DNA from: Spirochaetaceae bacterium
GTDB taxonomy: Bacteria; Spirochaetota; Spirochaetia; Treponematales; Treponemataceae
Assembly: GCA_017382775.1 (NCBI GenBank)
Contig: JAFNZQ010000161.1
Coordinates: 1 to 7,013, forward strand
DNA length: 7,013 nucleotides
Direction: 5' to 3'
Every line of letters starts with the position of its first letter. The stretch's first letter is position 1. A model generated the notes under the pieces. It saw only the letters and a program-made list of their open reading frames with translations, had not been told where the DNA came from and did no database searches. Shown here piece after piece: positions 1 to 5,487 of this stretch. The translations under genes and the position numbers were made by a program.

Positions 1-1754
1 AAGTATTCCACCGTTTCCGTGGCCTTTCCGTCCTCGATTTTGCGGAAAGGAGATTCCAAAAATCCGTATTCATTAACCTTTGCGTAAATTGCCAGGGACA
101 AAATCAAACCGATGTTTGGACCTTCCGGAGTTTCAATGGGACAAATTCGGCCGTAATGGGTGTAGTGAACATCACGCACAGCAAAGCCTGCCCTATCACG
201 GGAAAGACCACCGGGGCCCAAGGCGTTCAAACGACGTTTATGTGTCATTTCCGACAAGGGATTTACCTGATCCATGAACTGGGAAAGCTGGCTGGATCCG
301 AAAAATTCCTTCAATGTGGATGCCAAAGGTTTGATGGAAACCAAATCCTGGGGCTTCAATGTTTCCCTATCCTTGGATGTCATTCTTTCCTTGGCAATTC
401 GGTCGATTTTCGACACTGCCGCTTTCATTTGTGTGGTGAGAAGTTCACCCACGGAACGAACACGTCGATTACCCAAGTGATCAATATCGGAAATGGATTC
501 ACGACCATCGTTCACATTTATCAAAAAGCGAATTGTGGAGATAATGTCCTGAATCGTCAAAACATTTTCCTGAGGATTGCGATTGTACACAATGTCAGTT
601 CCGGGAACGTTAAACTCCCCTTCTCCGTTTTCGTAATTGAATTTTTTGTTCAATTTGTAGCGTCCCACAGCACCCAATTCATACCGTCTTGAAGAAAAGA
701 AAGTTGTTTTCAAATCTTGAAGGGCACTTTCCGTGGTCATCATGTTATTTCCGGCCTGAAGGATGGAATACAGCATGGTAACCGCTTCCTGGGGTGTGGG
801 CTCGTCGTGCTCATCATCCGGCGGGAAACGAATGTCCTCTCGCTCAAAACAGTTGATAATCATGTTGGAATTCAAAGAATTTTTGCATTCGAAGTCGATA
901 ACATCGATTTTCGAAACACCGTGGGCAAGAATATCGTCAATGGTATGGGGATTTAATTTTTCGCCGGCACGGAAAAGTTTTCGCTTTTCATCGCTGCCAC
1001 TCTCATCGTCCACAAGAACGGATGAAGCCAATACTCGTCCCACCAAATTTTCCTTCGTTTCTCGATCATCGGAAACGGAAACTTCCTGAACACCATGGAA
1101 GCAGCGAATAATTTTTTCGCGAGTATCGATGCCCAAAGCACGGAGGAACAAAGTTGCCAAAATACCTTTTTTGCGATCAACCTTGGCCATAACCACATTG
1201 TGGCGGCGGTCAATTTCAAACTCCAACCAATTTCCGCGGTAGGGAATCAGTCGGCTGGAAAAAACACCTTCCTTCTCTTCCGTGAAGATAACACCCGGCG
1301 AACGGTGAAGCTGGGATACAACAACTCGTTCTGCACCGTTGATAATAAATGTACCTCGGTCGGTCATTAAGGGGATATCACCCAAATAAATGTCTTTTTG
1401 ACGGATTTCACCGGTTTCGTAAAAGGTCAAATTGATACGAGCACGCAAAGGAACGGCATAGGTACGTCCTTTCTTTTTGCAATCGTATTCGGAATACTTG
1501 ATACGATCCATATCAAGGGTATAAAATTCATATTCCAATGCCATGTCTTCGTTGGCACTAACGATGGGAAAGATTGAAGTGAAGACACTTTGCAATCCTA
1601 TATTTTCAAGCTCCTCTCCGGCAGCTAATTTCTTGCATTGTAAAAATTTTTCGTAAGAAGCCGTTTGTATATCCACTAAATTCGGCAATTCCATATAGTT
1701 TTGAATATTTTTTCCAATGTATTTTCGATTTACATTCCACGAATCAGCAAACAT
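1..1754 (-). CDS. rpoB: RNA polymerase beta subunit, N-terminal 584 codons (partial, runs off the left edge)
   Basis: Encodes the beta subunit of DNA-dependent RNA polymerase, which forms one side of the active-site cleft and the rifampicin pocket. I translated the whole frame from the ATG at 1754 to the window edge and found no stop. Recognisable landmarks in order are the N-terminal YMELPNLVDIQ segment (about residues 20-30), MTDRGTFIINGAERVVVSQLHRSPGV (130-155), DIDHLGNRRVRSVGEL before the Rif region, the Rif cluster GSSQLSQFMDQ...THKRR (486-512), and TPEGPNIGLI (542-551). The numbering runs 21 behind E. coli across the Rif region, so the lobe is slightly shorter. The start is supported by GGGGAGG five bases upstream. 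The gene is the last visible member of the ribosomal/transcription cluster, separated from rplL by 113 bp. Identification is certain; the remaining half of the protein and rpoC would lie to the left. Confidence 0.97.
   Translation of the reverse strand, partial: MFADSWNVNRKYIGKNIQNYMELPNLVDIQTASYEKFLQCKKLAAGEELENIGLQSVFTSIFPIVSANEDMALEYEFYTLDMDRIKYSEYDCKKKGRTYAVPLRARINLTFYETGEIRQKDIYLGDIPLMTDRGTFIINGAERVVVSQLHRSPGVIFTEEKEGVFSSRLIPYRGNWLEFEIDRRHNVVMAKVDRKKGILATLFLRALGIDTREKIIRCFHGVQEVSVSDDRETKENLVGRVLASSVLVDDESGSDEKRKLFRAGEKLNPHTIDDILAHGVSKIDVIDFECKNSLNSNMIINCFEREDIRFPPDDEHDEPTPQEAVTMLYSILQAGNNMMTTESALQDLKTTFFSSRRYELGAVGRYKLNKKFNYENGEGEFNVPGTDIVYNRNPQENVLTIQDIISTIRFLINVNDGRESISDIDHLGNRRVRSVGELLTTQMKAAVSKIDRIAKERMTSKDRETLKPQDLVSIKPLASTLKEFFGSSQLSQFMDQVNPLSEMTHKRRLNALGPGGLSRDRAGFAVRDVHYTHYGRICPIETPEGPNIGLILSLAIYAKVNEYGFLESPFRKIEDGKATETVEY
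219..299 (-). other. Rifampicin-resistance cluster I of rpoB, with Asn at the position of E. coli Ser531
   Basis: This is the rifampicin-binding segment equivalent to E. coli residues 507-533. The sequence is identical to E. coli at most contact positions (Q513, D516, H526 and R529 equivalents). It has Val (codon 264-266) for Asn518 and Asn (codon 225-227, AAC, residue 510) for Ser531. Asn531 is known from Treponema and Borrelia, where it correlates with natural rifampicin resistance. Resistance of this organism is inferred from that precedent. Confidence 0.9.
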
Positions 1755-1835
1755 CCTTGCCTCCCCACATCACAAATAAAAAAATTGCGCACTAATATAA
1801 TTACCCTGCGCACAAATGAGAACTTTTTATTAAAT

Positions 1836-1859
1836 AAACCCCGATTTTCATCGGGGTTT
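1836..1859 (-). terminator. Hairpin between rplL and rpoB, probable partial terminator or attenuator
   Basis: A perfect 10-bp stem (AAACCCCGAT / ATCGGGGTTT) closes a four-base loop that reads GAAA on the minus strand, a stable GNRA tetraloop. It starts 8 bases after the rplL stop codon. In the minus-strand transcript the 3' arm ends in UUU and continues AUUUAAU, a broken rather than uniform U-tract, so termination is probably incomplete. That fits a site that reduces transcription into rpoB relative to the ribosomal genes, as known for the E. coli rplL-rpoB gap. On the plus strand the stem is followed by only four Ts. Confidence 0.6.
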
Positions 1860-1867
1860 TAAGTAAA

Positions 1868-2254
1868 TTAGGAAATCTTGACAACGCCACCGGCAGCCTC
1901 AATAGCCTTTTTGATGGTTTCGGCTTCTTCCTTGGAAACACCTTCTTTCAAGGGTTTGGGAGCGCCTTCAACCAAGTCTTTTGCTTCTTTCAGGCCGAGA
2001 CCGGTAACGGTACGAACTTCCTTAATAACCGCAATTTTCTTGGATGCGTCAACACTTTCCAGTGTAACGTTGAATTCGGTTTTTTCCTCAGCGGCTGCAC
2101 CACCTGCTGCGGCACCTGCACCGGCTACCACCACGGGAGCGGCGGCTGTAACACCGAATTTTTCTTCCATTGCCTTAACCAGTTCGGATGCTTCCATAAC
2201 GGTCATATTGGCAATTGCCTCTAAAATGTCCTCGTTTGAAATTTTTGCTGCCAT
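1868..2254 (-). CDS. rplL: 50S ribosomal protein L7/L12 (bL12)
   Basis: This is the acidic stalk protein that recruits and stimulates translational GTPases on the ribosome and is present in several copies bound to L10. The 128-residue length is normal. The N-terminal L10-binding/dimerisation helices occupy residues 1-35, an Ala/Gly-rich flexible hinge about 36-56, and the globular C-terminal domain 57-128. The latter has the conserved [22 protein letters not shown] and AGGVVKIS segments. The ATG at 2254 has AGGAG six bases upstream. It is the only ribosomal gene of the cluster after rplK with its own sizeable leader (93 bp after rplJ). This suits the need for extra L12 over L10, although no separate promoter was convincing. 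Identification is secure. Confidence 0.98.
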   Translation of the reverse strand: MAAKISNEDILEAIANMTVMEASELVKAMEEKFGVTAAAPVVVAGAGAAAGGAAAEEKTEFNVTLESVDASKKIAVIKEVRTVTGLGLKEAKDLVEGAPKPLKEGVSKEEAETIKKAIEAAGGVVKIS

Positions 2255-2282
2255 ATTATTCTCCTATTTATAAATTTATTTC

Positions 2283-2295
2283 ACCGCAATGCGGT
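2283..2295 (-). promoter_or_regulatory. Short hairpin in the rplJ-rplL intercistronic leader
   Basis: A 5-bp stem with a three-base loop (ACCGC-ATT-GCGGT on the minus strand) lies between the rplJ stop and the rplL ribosome binding site. An A/U-rich unstructured run of about 20 bases follows before AGGAG. It could be a processing or stability element, or keep the rplL initiation region open. No U-tract follows directly, so it is not a convincing terminator. Function is inferred from position only. The rest of the 93-bp gap shows nothing else I can name. Confidence 0.35.
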
Positions 2296-2347
2296 TAGAA
2301 GGGAAACAGGACGACAGCACCGAAGCCTGAATCCCCAATGTACTGTT

Positions 2348-2992
2348 TTACTCTGCGGGAGTCTCCGCTGCCGGAGCTTCTGCACTTCCCTCAGCTGCTG
2401 CTTCCGGAGCCGGGGCTTCAGCCTTTGCTTCATCAGCGGCCGGGGCTTCTGCCTTTGCCTCTCCTGCGGGAGCGGCGGGAGCACCACCTTCTTCCTGCAT
2501 TTTATCCACATAGGCCTGCAACGTAGCAGCCAATTTCTGAACAGGTGCATTGATTGTGGAAGCAATCATTGCAATCAAGTCCTTCTTTCCGGGCAACTTG
2601 GAGAAAGCTTCAATTTTCTCGAAGTCGTAAACGGAATTTTCAACCCAAGCACCTTTTACAGAAAAGGAGGGAGCCTCGTTGCAAAAATCGAAGAGGATTT
2701 TCGCCACCTCATTGGTGTCTTCATTGGACATTGCAATGGCGGTAGGTCCGATCAAATAATCGGCAACACCTTCAATCTTCATTTTTTCAAAGGCCAAACG
2801 AGTGAAACTGTTTTTCACAACGTGAAATTCGCAGTTCTTTTCTCGCAACTTGGAACGCAAAGCGGTAATTTGCTCTACGGTAAGTCCTCGATAATCGGCG
2901 AAAACGTAGTCAGCATACTCTTTTAATTTGCCCTGGGCTTCATCAATGGCCACCGTTTTCGAATTTTGAATTTTCTTTGCCAACATTGCCAT
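2348..2992 (-). CDS. rplJ: 50S ribosomal protein L10 (uL10), with an Ala/Glu/Pro-rich C-terminal extension
   Basis: L10 anchors the L7/L12 dimers to the ribosome base at 23S rRNA helices 42-44. The globular rRNA-binding domain is clear in residues 1-150: VFADYRGLTVEQITALRSKLRE, then VVKNSF and IGPTAIAMS. The helix that carries L12 dimers follows at about 145-167 (LAATLQAYVDKMQ). At 214 residues it is longer than the usual 165-180. Residues 167-214 form a low-complexity tail of Ala, Glu, Pro and Lys containing a duplicated EAKAEAPA unit. The start codon at 2992 overlaps the rplA stop by one base (TAATG), with AGGAAGG about six bases upstream. The ATG two codons further in is too far from that site. 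The overlap leaves no room for a conventional L10 leader. Confidence 0.97.
   Translation of the reverse strand: MAMLAKKIQNSKTVAIDEAQGKLKEYADYVFADYRGLTVEQITALRSKLREKNCEFHVVKNSFTRLAFEKMKIEGVADYLIGPTAIAMSNEDTNEVAKILFDFCNEAPSFSVKGAWVENSVYDFEKIEAFSKLPGKKDLIAMIASTINAPVQKLAATLQAYVDKMQEEGGAPAAPAGEAKAEAPAADEAKAEAPAPEAAAEGSAEAPAAETPAE
2402..2461 (-). repeat. Imperfect 30-bp tandem duplication coding the L10 tail
   Basis: Two adjacent 30-bp units encode residues 178-187 (EAKAEAPAAD) and 188-197 (EAKAEAPAPE). They differ at a few silent and end positions, which suggests a duplication that has had time to diverge. Surrounding tail sequence is similar in composition but not clearly repeated. It probably arose by replication slippage in Ala/Glu-rich codons. 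Confidence 0.7.
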
Positions 2993-3672
2993 TATACACC
3001 TTCCTTATGTTCAACCCAAACACCGGGGCCCATTGTGGAATTAACGGAAATACTGCGAATCCACTCGCCTTTTACATCGGCGGGTTTCTTTCGAACAAGT
3101 TCGGAAAGAATTGATTCGGCATTCTCGGAAATTTTACCCGTATCCATGGAAACCTTACCAATGGCGAAATGAACGATACCGGTTTTATCGGCGCGGTATT
3201 CACTGCGTCCTTTTTTCAACTCGGCAATGGCAGCGGCAATGTCCGTGGTTACAGTACCGGTTTTGGGGTTGGGCATAAGGCCCTTTCGTCCCAAGACCAT
3301 ACCCAAACGTCCCACATCCTTCATCATGTCGGGAGTAGCCACAGCCACGTCAAAATCCAACCATCCGTCTTTCACCTTGGTGATATATTCGTCAGCACCG
3401 GCATATGCGGCACCGGCATCCAAGGCTTCCTTGATGCGATCTTCTTTACAAAACACCAAAACCCGTTTTTCACCCTTGAACTGATTGGGAAGAACCACCG
3501 TATCACGAACGGTATGGCTTTTACTCATTTTCAAGTTCACGTGAATTTCCACGGTTTCGTCAAACTTGGCGTATTTAACCTGTTTTACCAACTCTAAGGC
3601 TTCGGCAAGGGGATAGGCTTTGGAAGCATCCACCTTTTTTACAGCCTCTACATATTTCTTTCCGTGTTTCAT
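2992..3672 (-). CDS. rplA: 50S ribosomal protein L1 (uL1)
   Basis: L1 binds 23S rRNA helices 76-78 to form the mobile L1 stalk that helps release E-site tRNA, and in many bacteria it also represses translation of its own operon. The 226 residues match the family length. Domain I (ends of the chain) and domain II (middle) are recognisable, with [19 protein letters not shown] (41-59) and the diagnostic [12 protein letters not shown] (131-142) of the hinge region. The C-terminal part ends in MGPGVWV. The start ATG at 3672 overlaps the rplK stop in an ATGA junction, with GGAGG seven bases upstream inside rplK. The overlap indicates translational coupling, so repression acting at rplK would also reach rplA. 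Confidence 0.98.
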   Translation of the reverse strand: MKHGKKYVEAVKKVDASKAYPLAEALELVKQVKYAKFDETVEIHVNLKMSKSHTVRDTVVLPNQFKGEKRVLVFCKEDRIKEALDAGAAYAGADEYITKVKDGWLDFDVAVATPDMMKDVGRLGMVLGRKGLMPNPKTGTVTTDIAAAIAELKKGRSEYRADKTGIVHFAIGKVSMDTGKISENAESILSELVRKKPADVKGEWIRSISVNSTMGPGVWVEHKEGV

Positions 3673-4100
3673 CTCTCAACCTCCACGCCCATACTGCGAG
3701 CTGTACCCGCAATAATTTTCTTTGCCGCTTCGAGATCGTTGGCGTTAAGATCGGGCAACTTCGTCTTGGCGATTTCTTCAAGAGATGCCGCATTCAAAAC
3801 ACCGACCTTGTCTTTCAAAGGATTTCCGGAACCCTTTTCGATACCCACTGCCTTGCGAATCAAAACGGCGGCAGGCGGTGTTTTCAAGATAAAGGAAAAA
3901 CTCTTGTCCTGATAAACTGTGATAACCACGGGGATTGTAAGCCCGGGTTCCATCGACTTGGTGCGTTCATTGAATTGCTGAACGAACTGCGGGGCGCTTA
4001 CGCCATGGGGACCGAGAGCGGGACCGATAGGCGGTGCCGCGGTGGCCTTTGCCGCAGGACATTGCAACTTAATAATTGCAGTAACCTTCTTTTTTGCCAT
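3669..4100 (-). CDS. rplK: 50S ribosomal protein L11 (uL11)
   Basis: L11 sits at the GTPase-associated centre on 23S helices 43-44, contacts elongation factors, and with that rRNA forms the thiostrepton site and the sensor used by RelA. The 143-residue length is standard. The N-terminal domain carries [12 protein letters not shown] (23-34), the flexible proline-rich part contacted by thiostrepton. The C-terminal rRNA-binding domain ends with the family signature [24 protein letters not shown] (115-138). The ATG at 4100 has AAGGAG about six bases upstream. That site abuts the 3' arm of the candidate L1-binding hairpin in the 43-bp leader. The gene ends in a 4-base ATGA overlap with rplA. Confidence 0.98.
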   Translation of the reverse strand: MAKKKVTAIIKLQCPAAKATAAPPIGPALGPHGVSAPQFVQQFNERTKSMEPGLTIPVVITVYQDKSFSFILKTPPAAVLIRKAVGIEKGSGNPLKDKVGVLNAASLEEIAKTKLPDLNANDLEAAKKIIAGTARSMGVEVER

Positions 4101-4109
4101 AAAAACTCC

Positions 4110-4139
4110 TTGGTGTTATCGAGGCAATGCCTCTCCCAA
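4110..4139 (-). promoter_or_regulatory. Candidate ribosomal protein L1 autoregulatory site in the rplK leader
   Basis: The minus-strand transcript between nusG and rplK can fold as an outer UUGG/CCAA stem (4136-4139 with 4110-4113) and an inner GAGGC/GCCUC stem with an AUU loop (4121-4133). They are joined by an asymmetric internal loop of GA opposite GAUAACA. The GG-GAG strand opposite GAUAACACC resembles the L1-binding part of 23S rRNA (GUGGGAG opposite GAAAUACCAC in E. coli), the fold L1 is known to recognise in operon mRNAs of other organisms. The last two bases of the outer stem (AA of CCAA) are the first two of the AAGGAG ribosome binding site of rplK, so L1 binding would hide it. The fold is seen in sequence; binding is inferred. 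Confidence 0.65.
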
Positions 4140-4143
4140 TATA

Positions 4144-4698
4144 TTAACTCTTTTCGACTTGATTGCAGTCAACTTCAACTGTGGTTTCCCGTCCGAAAAT
4201 CCCCACAGATACTTTCAAACGACCCTTGCCGCCCATAACTTCCTGCACCACACCGGTAAAGGATGCGAAAGAGCCGTCGATGATTTTAACATTTTCGCCC
4301 ACGGAGAAACTTTGTCCCACACGAGAGGAACGCTCACCTCTGACGCCACCCATTTTCTGCAAAACAGACAAGGCTTCATCATCGGAAATGGGATGGGGAA
4401 TTGAATTTTTTGAACCTAAGAACCCGGCACAACCGTTGATTTTACGAAGAGCCACACCCACAATACGCCAAGCGCTTTCGTTGAGATCCAACTCCATGAG
4501 AATGTAACCGGGAAGAAATTTATGAGAGACCACCTTCTTCTTCCCATTGCGAATTTCCGTACTTTCCGCCACGGGAATCTTTACATCGAACACGATATTG
4601 GCGGGCAATTCACCGGATTCCATCATGCTCCGAATTTTTGCCTCAACACGTCCTTCGTATCCGCTGGAAGTCTGAATGATGTACCAACCCCTTGCCAT
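4144..4698 (-). CDS. nusG: Transcription elongation/termination factor NusG
   Basis: NusG binds the clamp of RNA polymerase, modulates pausing, and in different bacteria links transcription to Rho or to the ribosome through S10. The 184 residues match the family. The NGN domain covers about residues 1-115, with WYIIQTSSGYEGRVEAKI at the start and FLPGYILMEL (61-70). The KOW domain covers about 132-180, with VGENVKIIDGSFASFTGVV. The start ATG at 4698 lies three bases after the secE stop. The ribosome binding site is weak (GGGTGA, partly formed by the end of secE), which suggests coupled translation. No inserted domain is present between NGN and KOW. Identification is secure. Confidence 0.97.
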   Translation of the reverse strand: MARGWYIIQTSSGYEGRVEAKIRSMMESGELPANIVFDVKIPVAESTEIRNGKKKVVSHKFLPGYILMELDLNESAWRIVGVALRKINGCAGFLGSKNSIPHPISDDEALSVLQKMGGVRGERSSRVGQSFSVGENVKIIDGSFASFTGVVQEVMGGKGRLKVSVGIFGRETTVEVDCNQVEKS

Positions 4699-4701
4699 AA
4701 A

Positions 4702-4884
4702 TCACCCAAAAACGAAATTCATGCCTGTGGAAAATGCAAAATCCAACAAACCGAGAATCATGGCGATAACAAGAGTGGAAACCAAGACAACGCCCACCGA
4801 TGACACAACGTCATCACGACCGGGCCAAACCACCTTTCGAAGTTCCGCAACACACTCTTTCACAAAACGAACAAGTTTATTCAT
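4702..4884 (-). CDS. secE: Preprotein translocase subunit SecE (single-span form)
   Basis: SecE clamps the two halves of the SecY channel in the inner membrane and is essential for Sec-dependent export. The 60-residue protein is the short one-span type, not the three-span enterobacterial form. It has an amphipathic N-terminal helix with the conserved ELRKVVWP (14-21), followed by one hydrophobic transmembrane segment at about 28-50 and a short periplasmic tail. The ATG at 4884 has GAGGG about six bases upstream. It is flanked by tRNA-Trp upstream and nusG immediately downstream, the classic tRNA-Trp - secE - nusG arrangement. Confidence 0.96.
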   Translation of the reverse strand: MNKLVRFVKECVAELRKVVWPGRDDVVSSVGVVLVSTLVIAMILGLLDFAFSTGMNFVFG

Positions 4885-4906
4885 TAAAACCCTCTTAAAA
4901 AAAACA

Positions 4907-4979
4907 TAGGCCAGGAAGGACTTGAACCCTCAACCCTCGGTTTTGGAGACCGATGCTCTGCCAGTTGAGCTACTGACCT
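4907..4979 (-). tRNA. tRNA-Trp (anticodon CCA)
   Basis: A complete cloverleaf reads on the minus strand. The acceptor stem is AGGTCAG/CTGGCCT (one G-U pair), the D arm GCTC...GAGC, the anticodon stem TCGGT/ACCGA with loop CTCCAAA giving CCA, and the T arm GAGGG TTCAAGT CCTTC. The 3' CCA is not encoded and must be added enzymatically. The discriminator base is A73 (complement of T at 4907), whereas bacterial tRNA-Trp normally has G73. The 5' end lies 5 bases after the rpmG stop codon and the 3' end 22 bases before secE. It is therefore embedded in the mRNA, and its excision by RNase P would release the secE message. Confidence 0.95.
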
Positions 4980-4984
4980 ATAAA

Positions 4985-5158
4985 TTATTTCACCTTTGTT
5001 TCTTTATGAAGTGTATGCTTCTTATCAAAGGGACAATACTTACTGAACTCAAGTTTACCTTGTAAATTTTTACGATTTTTGGTCGTTGTGTAATTTCTGC
5101 GTTTACATTCCGTGCATTGAAGTGCCACGATTTCAACAGCGGTTTTTTTACTTGCCAT
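4985..5158 (-). CDS. rpmG: 50S ribosomal protein L33 (bL33)
   Basis: This is a small large-subunit protein near the E site. The 57-residue sequence has the L33 core [19 protein letters not shown] and [16 protein letters not shown]. The start is the ATG at 5158, preceded by GGAGGA six bases upstream; a GTG seven codons further up is in frame but lacks a ribosome binding site and would add an untypical extension. The cysteines are C15, C18 and C42. The fourth position of the usual CxxC...CxxC zinc knuckle is Asp45 (codon 5024-5026), so zinc would have to be held by three Cys and perhaps Asp, or not at all. The gene sits between two tRNA genes, 32 bp from tRNA-Thr and 5 bp from tRNA-Trp. Confidence 0.94.
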   Translation of the reverse strand: MASKKTAVEIVALQCTECKRRNYTTTKNRKNLQGKLEFSKYCPFDKKHTLHKETKVK

Positions 5159-5190
5159 GACTTCCTCCAAACTTGCCACGTGGGCAGTTA

Positions 5191-5263
5191 AGCCTTCGAG
5201 CGGAATCGAACCGCTGACCCCAACCTTACCATGGTTGTGCTCTACCGTCTGAGCTACAAAGGC
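5191..5263 (-). tRNA. tRNA-Thr (anticodon GGT)
   Basis: A complete cloverleaf reads on the minus strand. The acceptor stem is GCCTTTG/CGAAGGC (one U-G pair), the D arm GCTC...GAGC, the anticodon stem CAACC/GGTTG with loop ATGGTAA giving GGT for ACC/ACU codons, and the T arm GCGGTTCGATTCCGC. The discriminator is U73 and the CCA end is not encoded. It is the first gene of the unit, with its 5' end about 9 bases from the predicted transcription start. In many bacteria this tRNA precedes tuf in the same neighbourhood; here rpmG follows directly. Confidence 0.96.
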
Positions 5264-5278
5264 AATATAATTTAGGCT

Positions 5279-5307
5279 ATTTTATCAAACTATAAAAATC
5301 TTGTCAA
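5279..5307 (-). promoter_or_regulatory. Near-consensus sigma70 promoter for the tRNA-Thr / ribosomal protein cluster
   Basis: On the minus strand the -35 box is a perfect TTGACA (5307-5302), followed by a 17-bp spacer and the -10 box TAAAAT (5284-5279, one mismatch). The start would be near 5272, about 9 bases before the tRNA. Long A/T tracts lie directly upstream of the -35 box, in the place of an UP element. This is the only strong promoter seen for the nine genes and two tRNA genes to its left, so it probably serves most of the cluster. Confidence 0.85.
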
Positions 5308-5310
5308 GGG

Positions 5311-5332
5311 AAAATCGAAAAAAAACGATTTT
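5311..5332. promoter_or_regulatory. A-tract inverted repeat upstream of the leftward promoter, possible UP element
   Basis: AAAATCG and CGATTTT flank eight adenines, and more T tracts follow to 5348. The block starts 4 bases upstream of the leftward -35 box. It resembles the A/T tracts that bind the alpha-subunit C-terminal domain or bend DNA at strong stable-RNA promoters. It could also form a weak hairpin with a T run on the plus strand, but no gene ends there, so a terminator role is unlikely. Confidence 0.4.
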
Positions 5333-5357
5333 TTTTTTAATTTTTTTTCAAATTTCG

Positions 5358-5397
5358 CATTTTTTCGAAAATTTTAACATTTTTTGAAAATTATTTG
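5358..5397. repeat. 20-bp imperfect tandem repeat in the divergent intergenic region
   Basis: Two adjacent units start at 5358 and 5378 with the shared core CATTTTTT(C)GAAAATT, differing by a one-base indel and the last few bases. A looser relative, ATTTTCGGGAAATTTTA, lies at 5410-5426 directly against the -35 box of the rightward promoter. The 20-bp spacing is close to two helical turns, which would suit a DNA-binding protein. The region is so AT-rich that chance or curvature is an equal explanation. Confidence 0.4.
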
Positions 5398-5426
5398 AGA
5401 GAAATGGGGATTTTCGGGAAATTTTA

Positions 5427-5455
5427 TTGACGAAAAAAAAATTTGCAGATATAAT
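5427..5455 (+). promoter_or_regulatory. Consensus sigma70 promoter for the clpC-like gene
   Basis: The -35 box TTGACG (5427-5432, one mismatch) and a perfect TATAAT (5450-5455) are separated by 17 bp. The start would be near 5462, giving a leader of about 26 bases with AGGAGG at 5478-5483, four bases before the ATG. I see no CIRCE inverted repeat (TTAGCACTC type) and no CtsR heptad repeat, so heat-shock control of the usual kinds is not evident. Confidence 0.8.
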
Positions 5456-5487
5456 GTAAAAAGATTTTTTTACTTTCAGGAGGATAT

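Noticed and set aside
156..692. A 178-codon plus-strand open frame opposite rpoB
   Set aside because: The minus strand is continuous, highly conserved RpoB here; the plus-strand frame is its shadow, with no ribosome binding site or recognisable domain.
1755..1835. Separate rpoB promoter in the rplL-rpoB gap, suggested by TTGTGC, TATATT and a doubled GTGCGCA
   Set aside because: The candidate -35 and -10 boxes are only about 10 bp apart, so the spacing is wrong; the doubled GTGCGCA is short and has no evident role.
5159..5179. In-frame GTG start seven codons upstream for rpmG
   Set aside because: It has no ribosome binding site, whereas the ATG at 5158 has GGAGGA at proper spacing and gives the normal L33 length and N-terminus.
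5264..5487. CIRCE or CtsR operator upstream of the clpC-like gene
   Set aside because: I looked for the TTAGCACTC-type inverted repeat and the GGTCAAA heptad repeat and saw neither; only A/T tracts and the 20-bp repeat are present.
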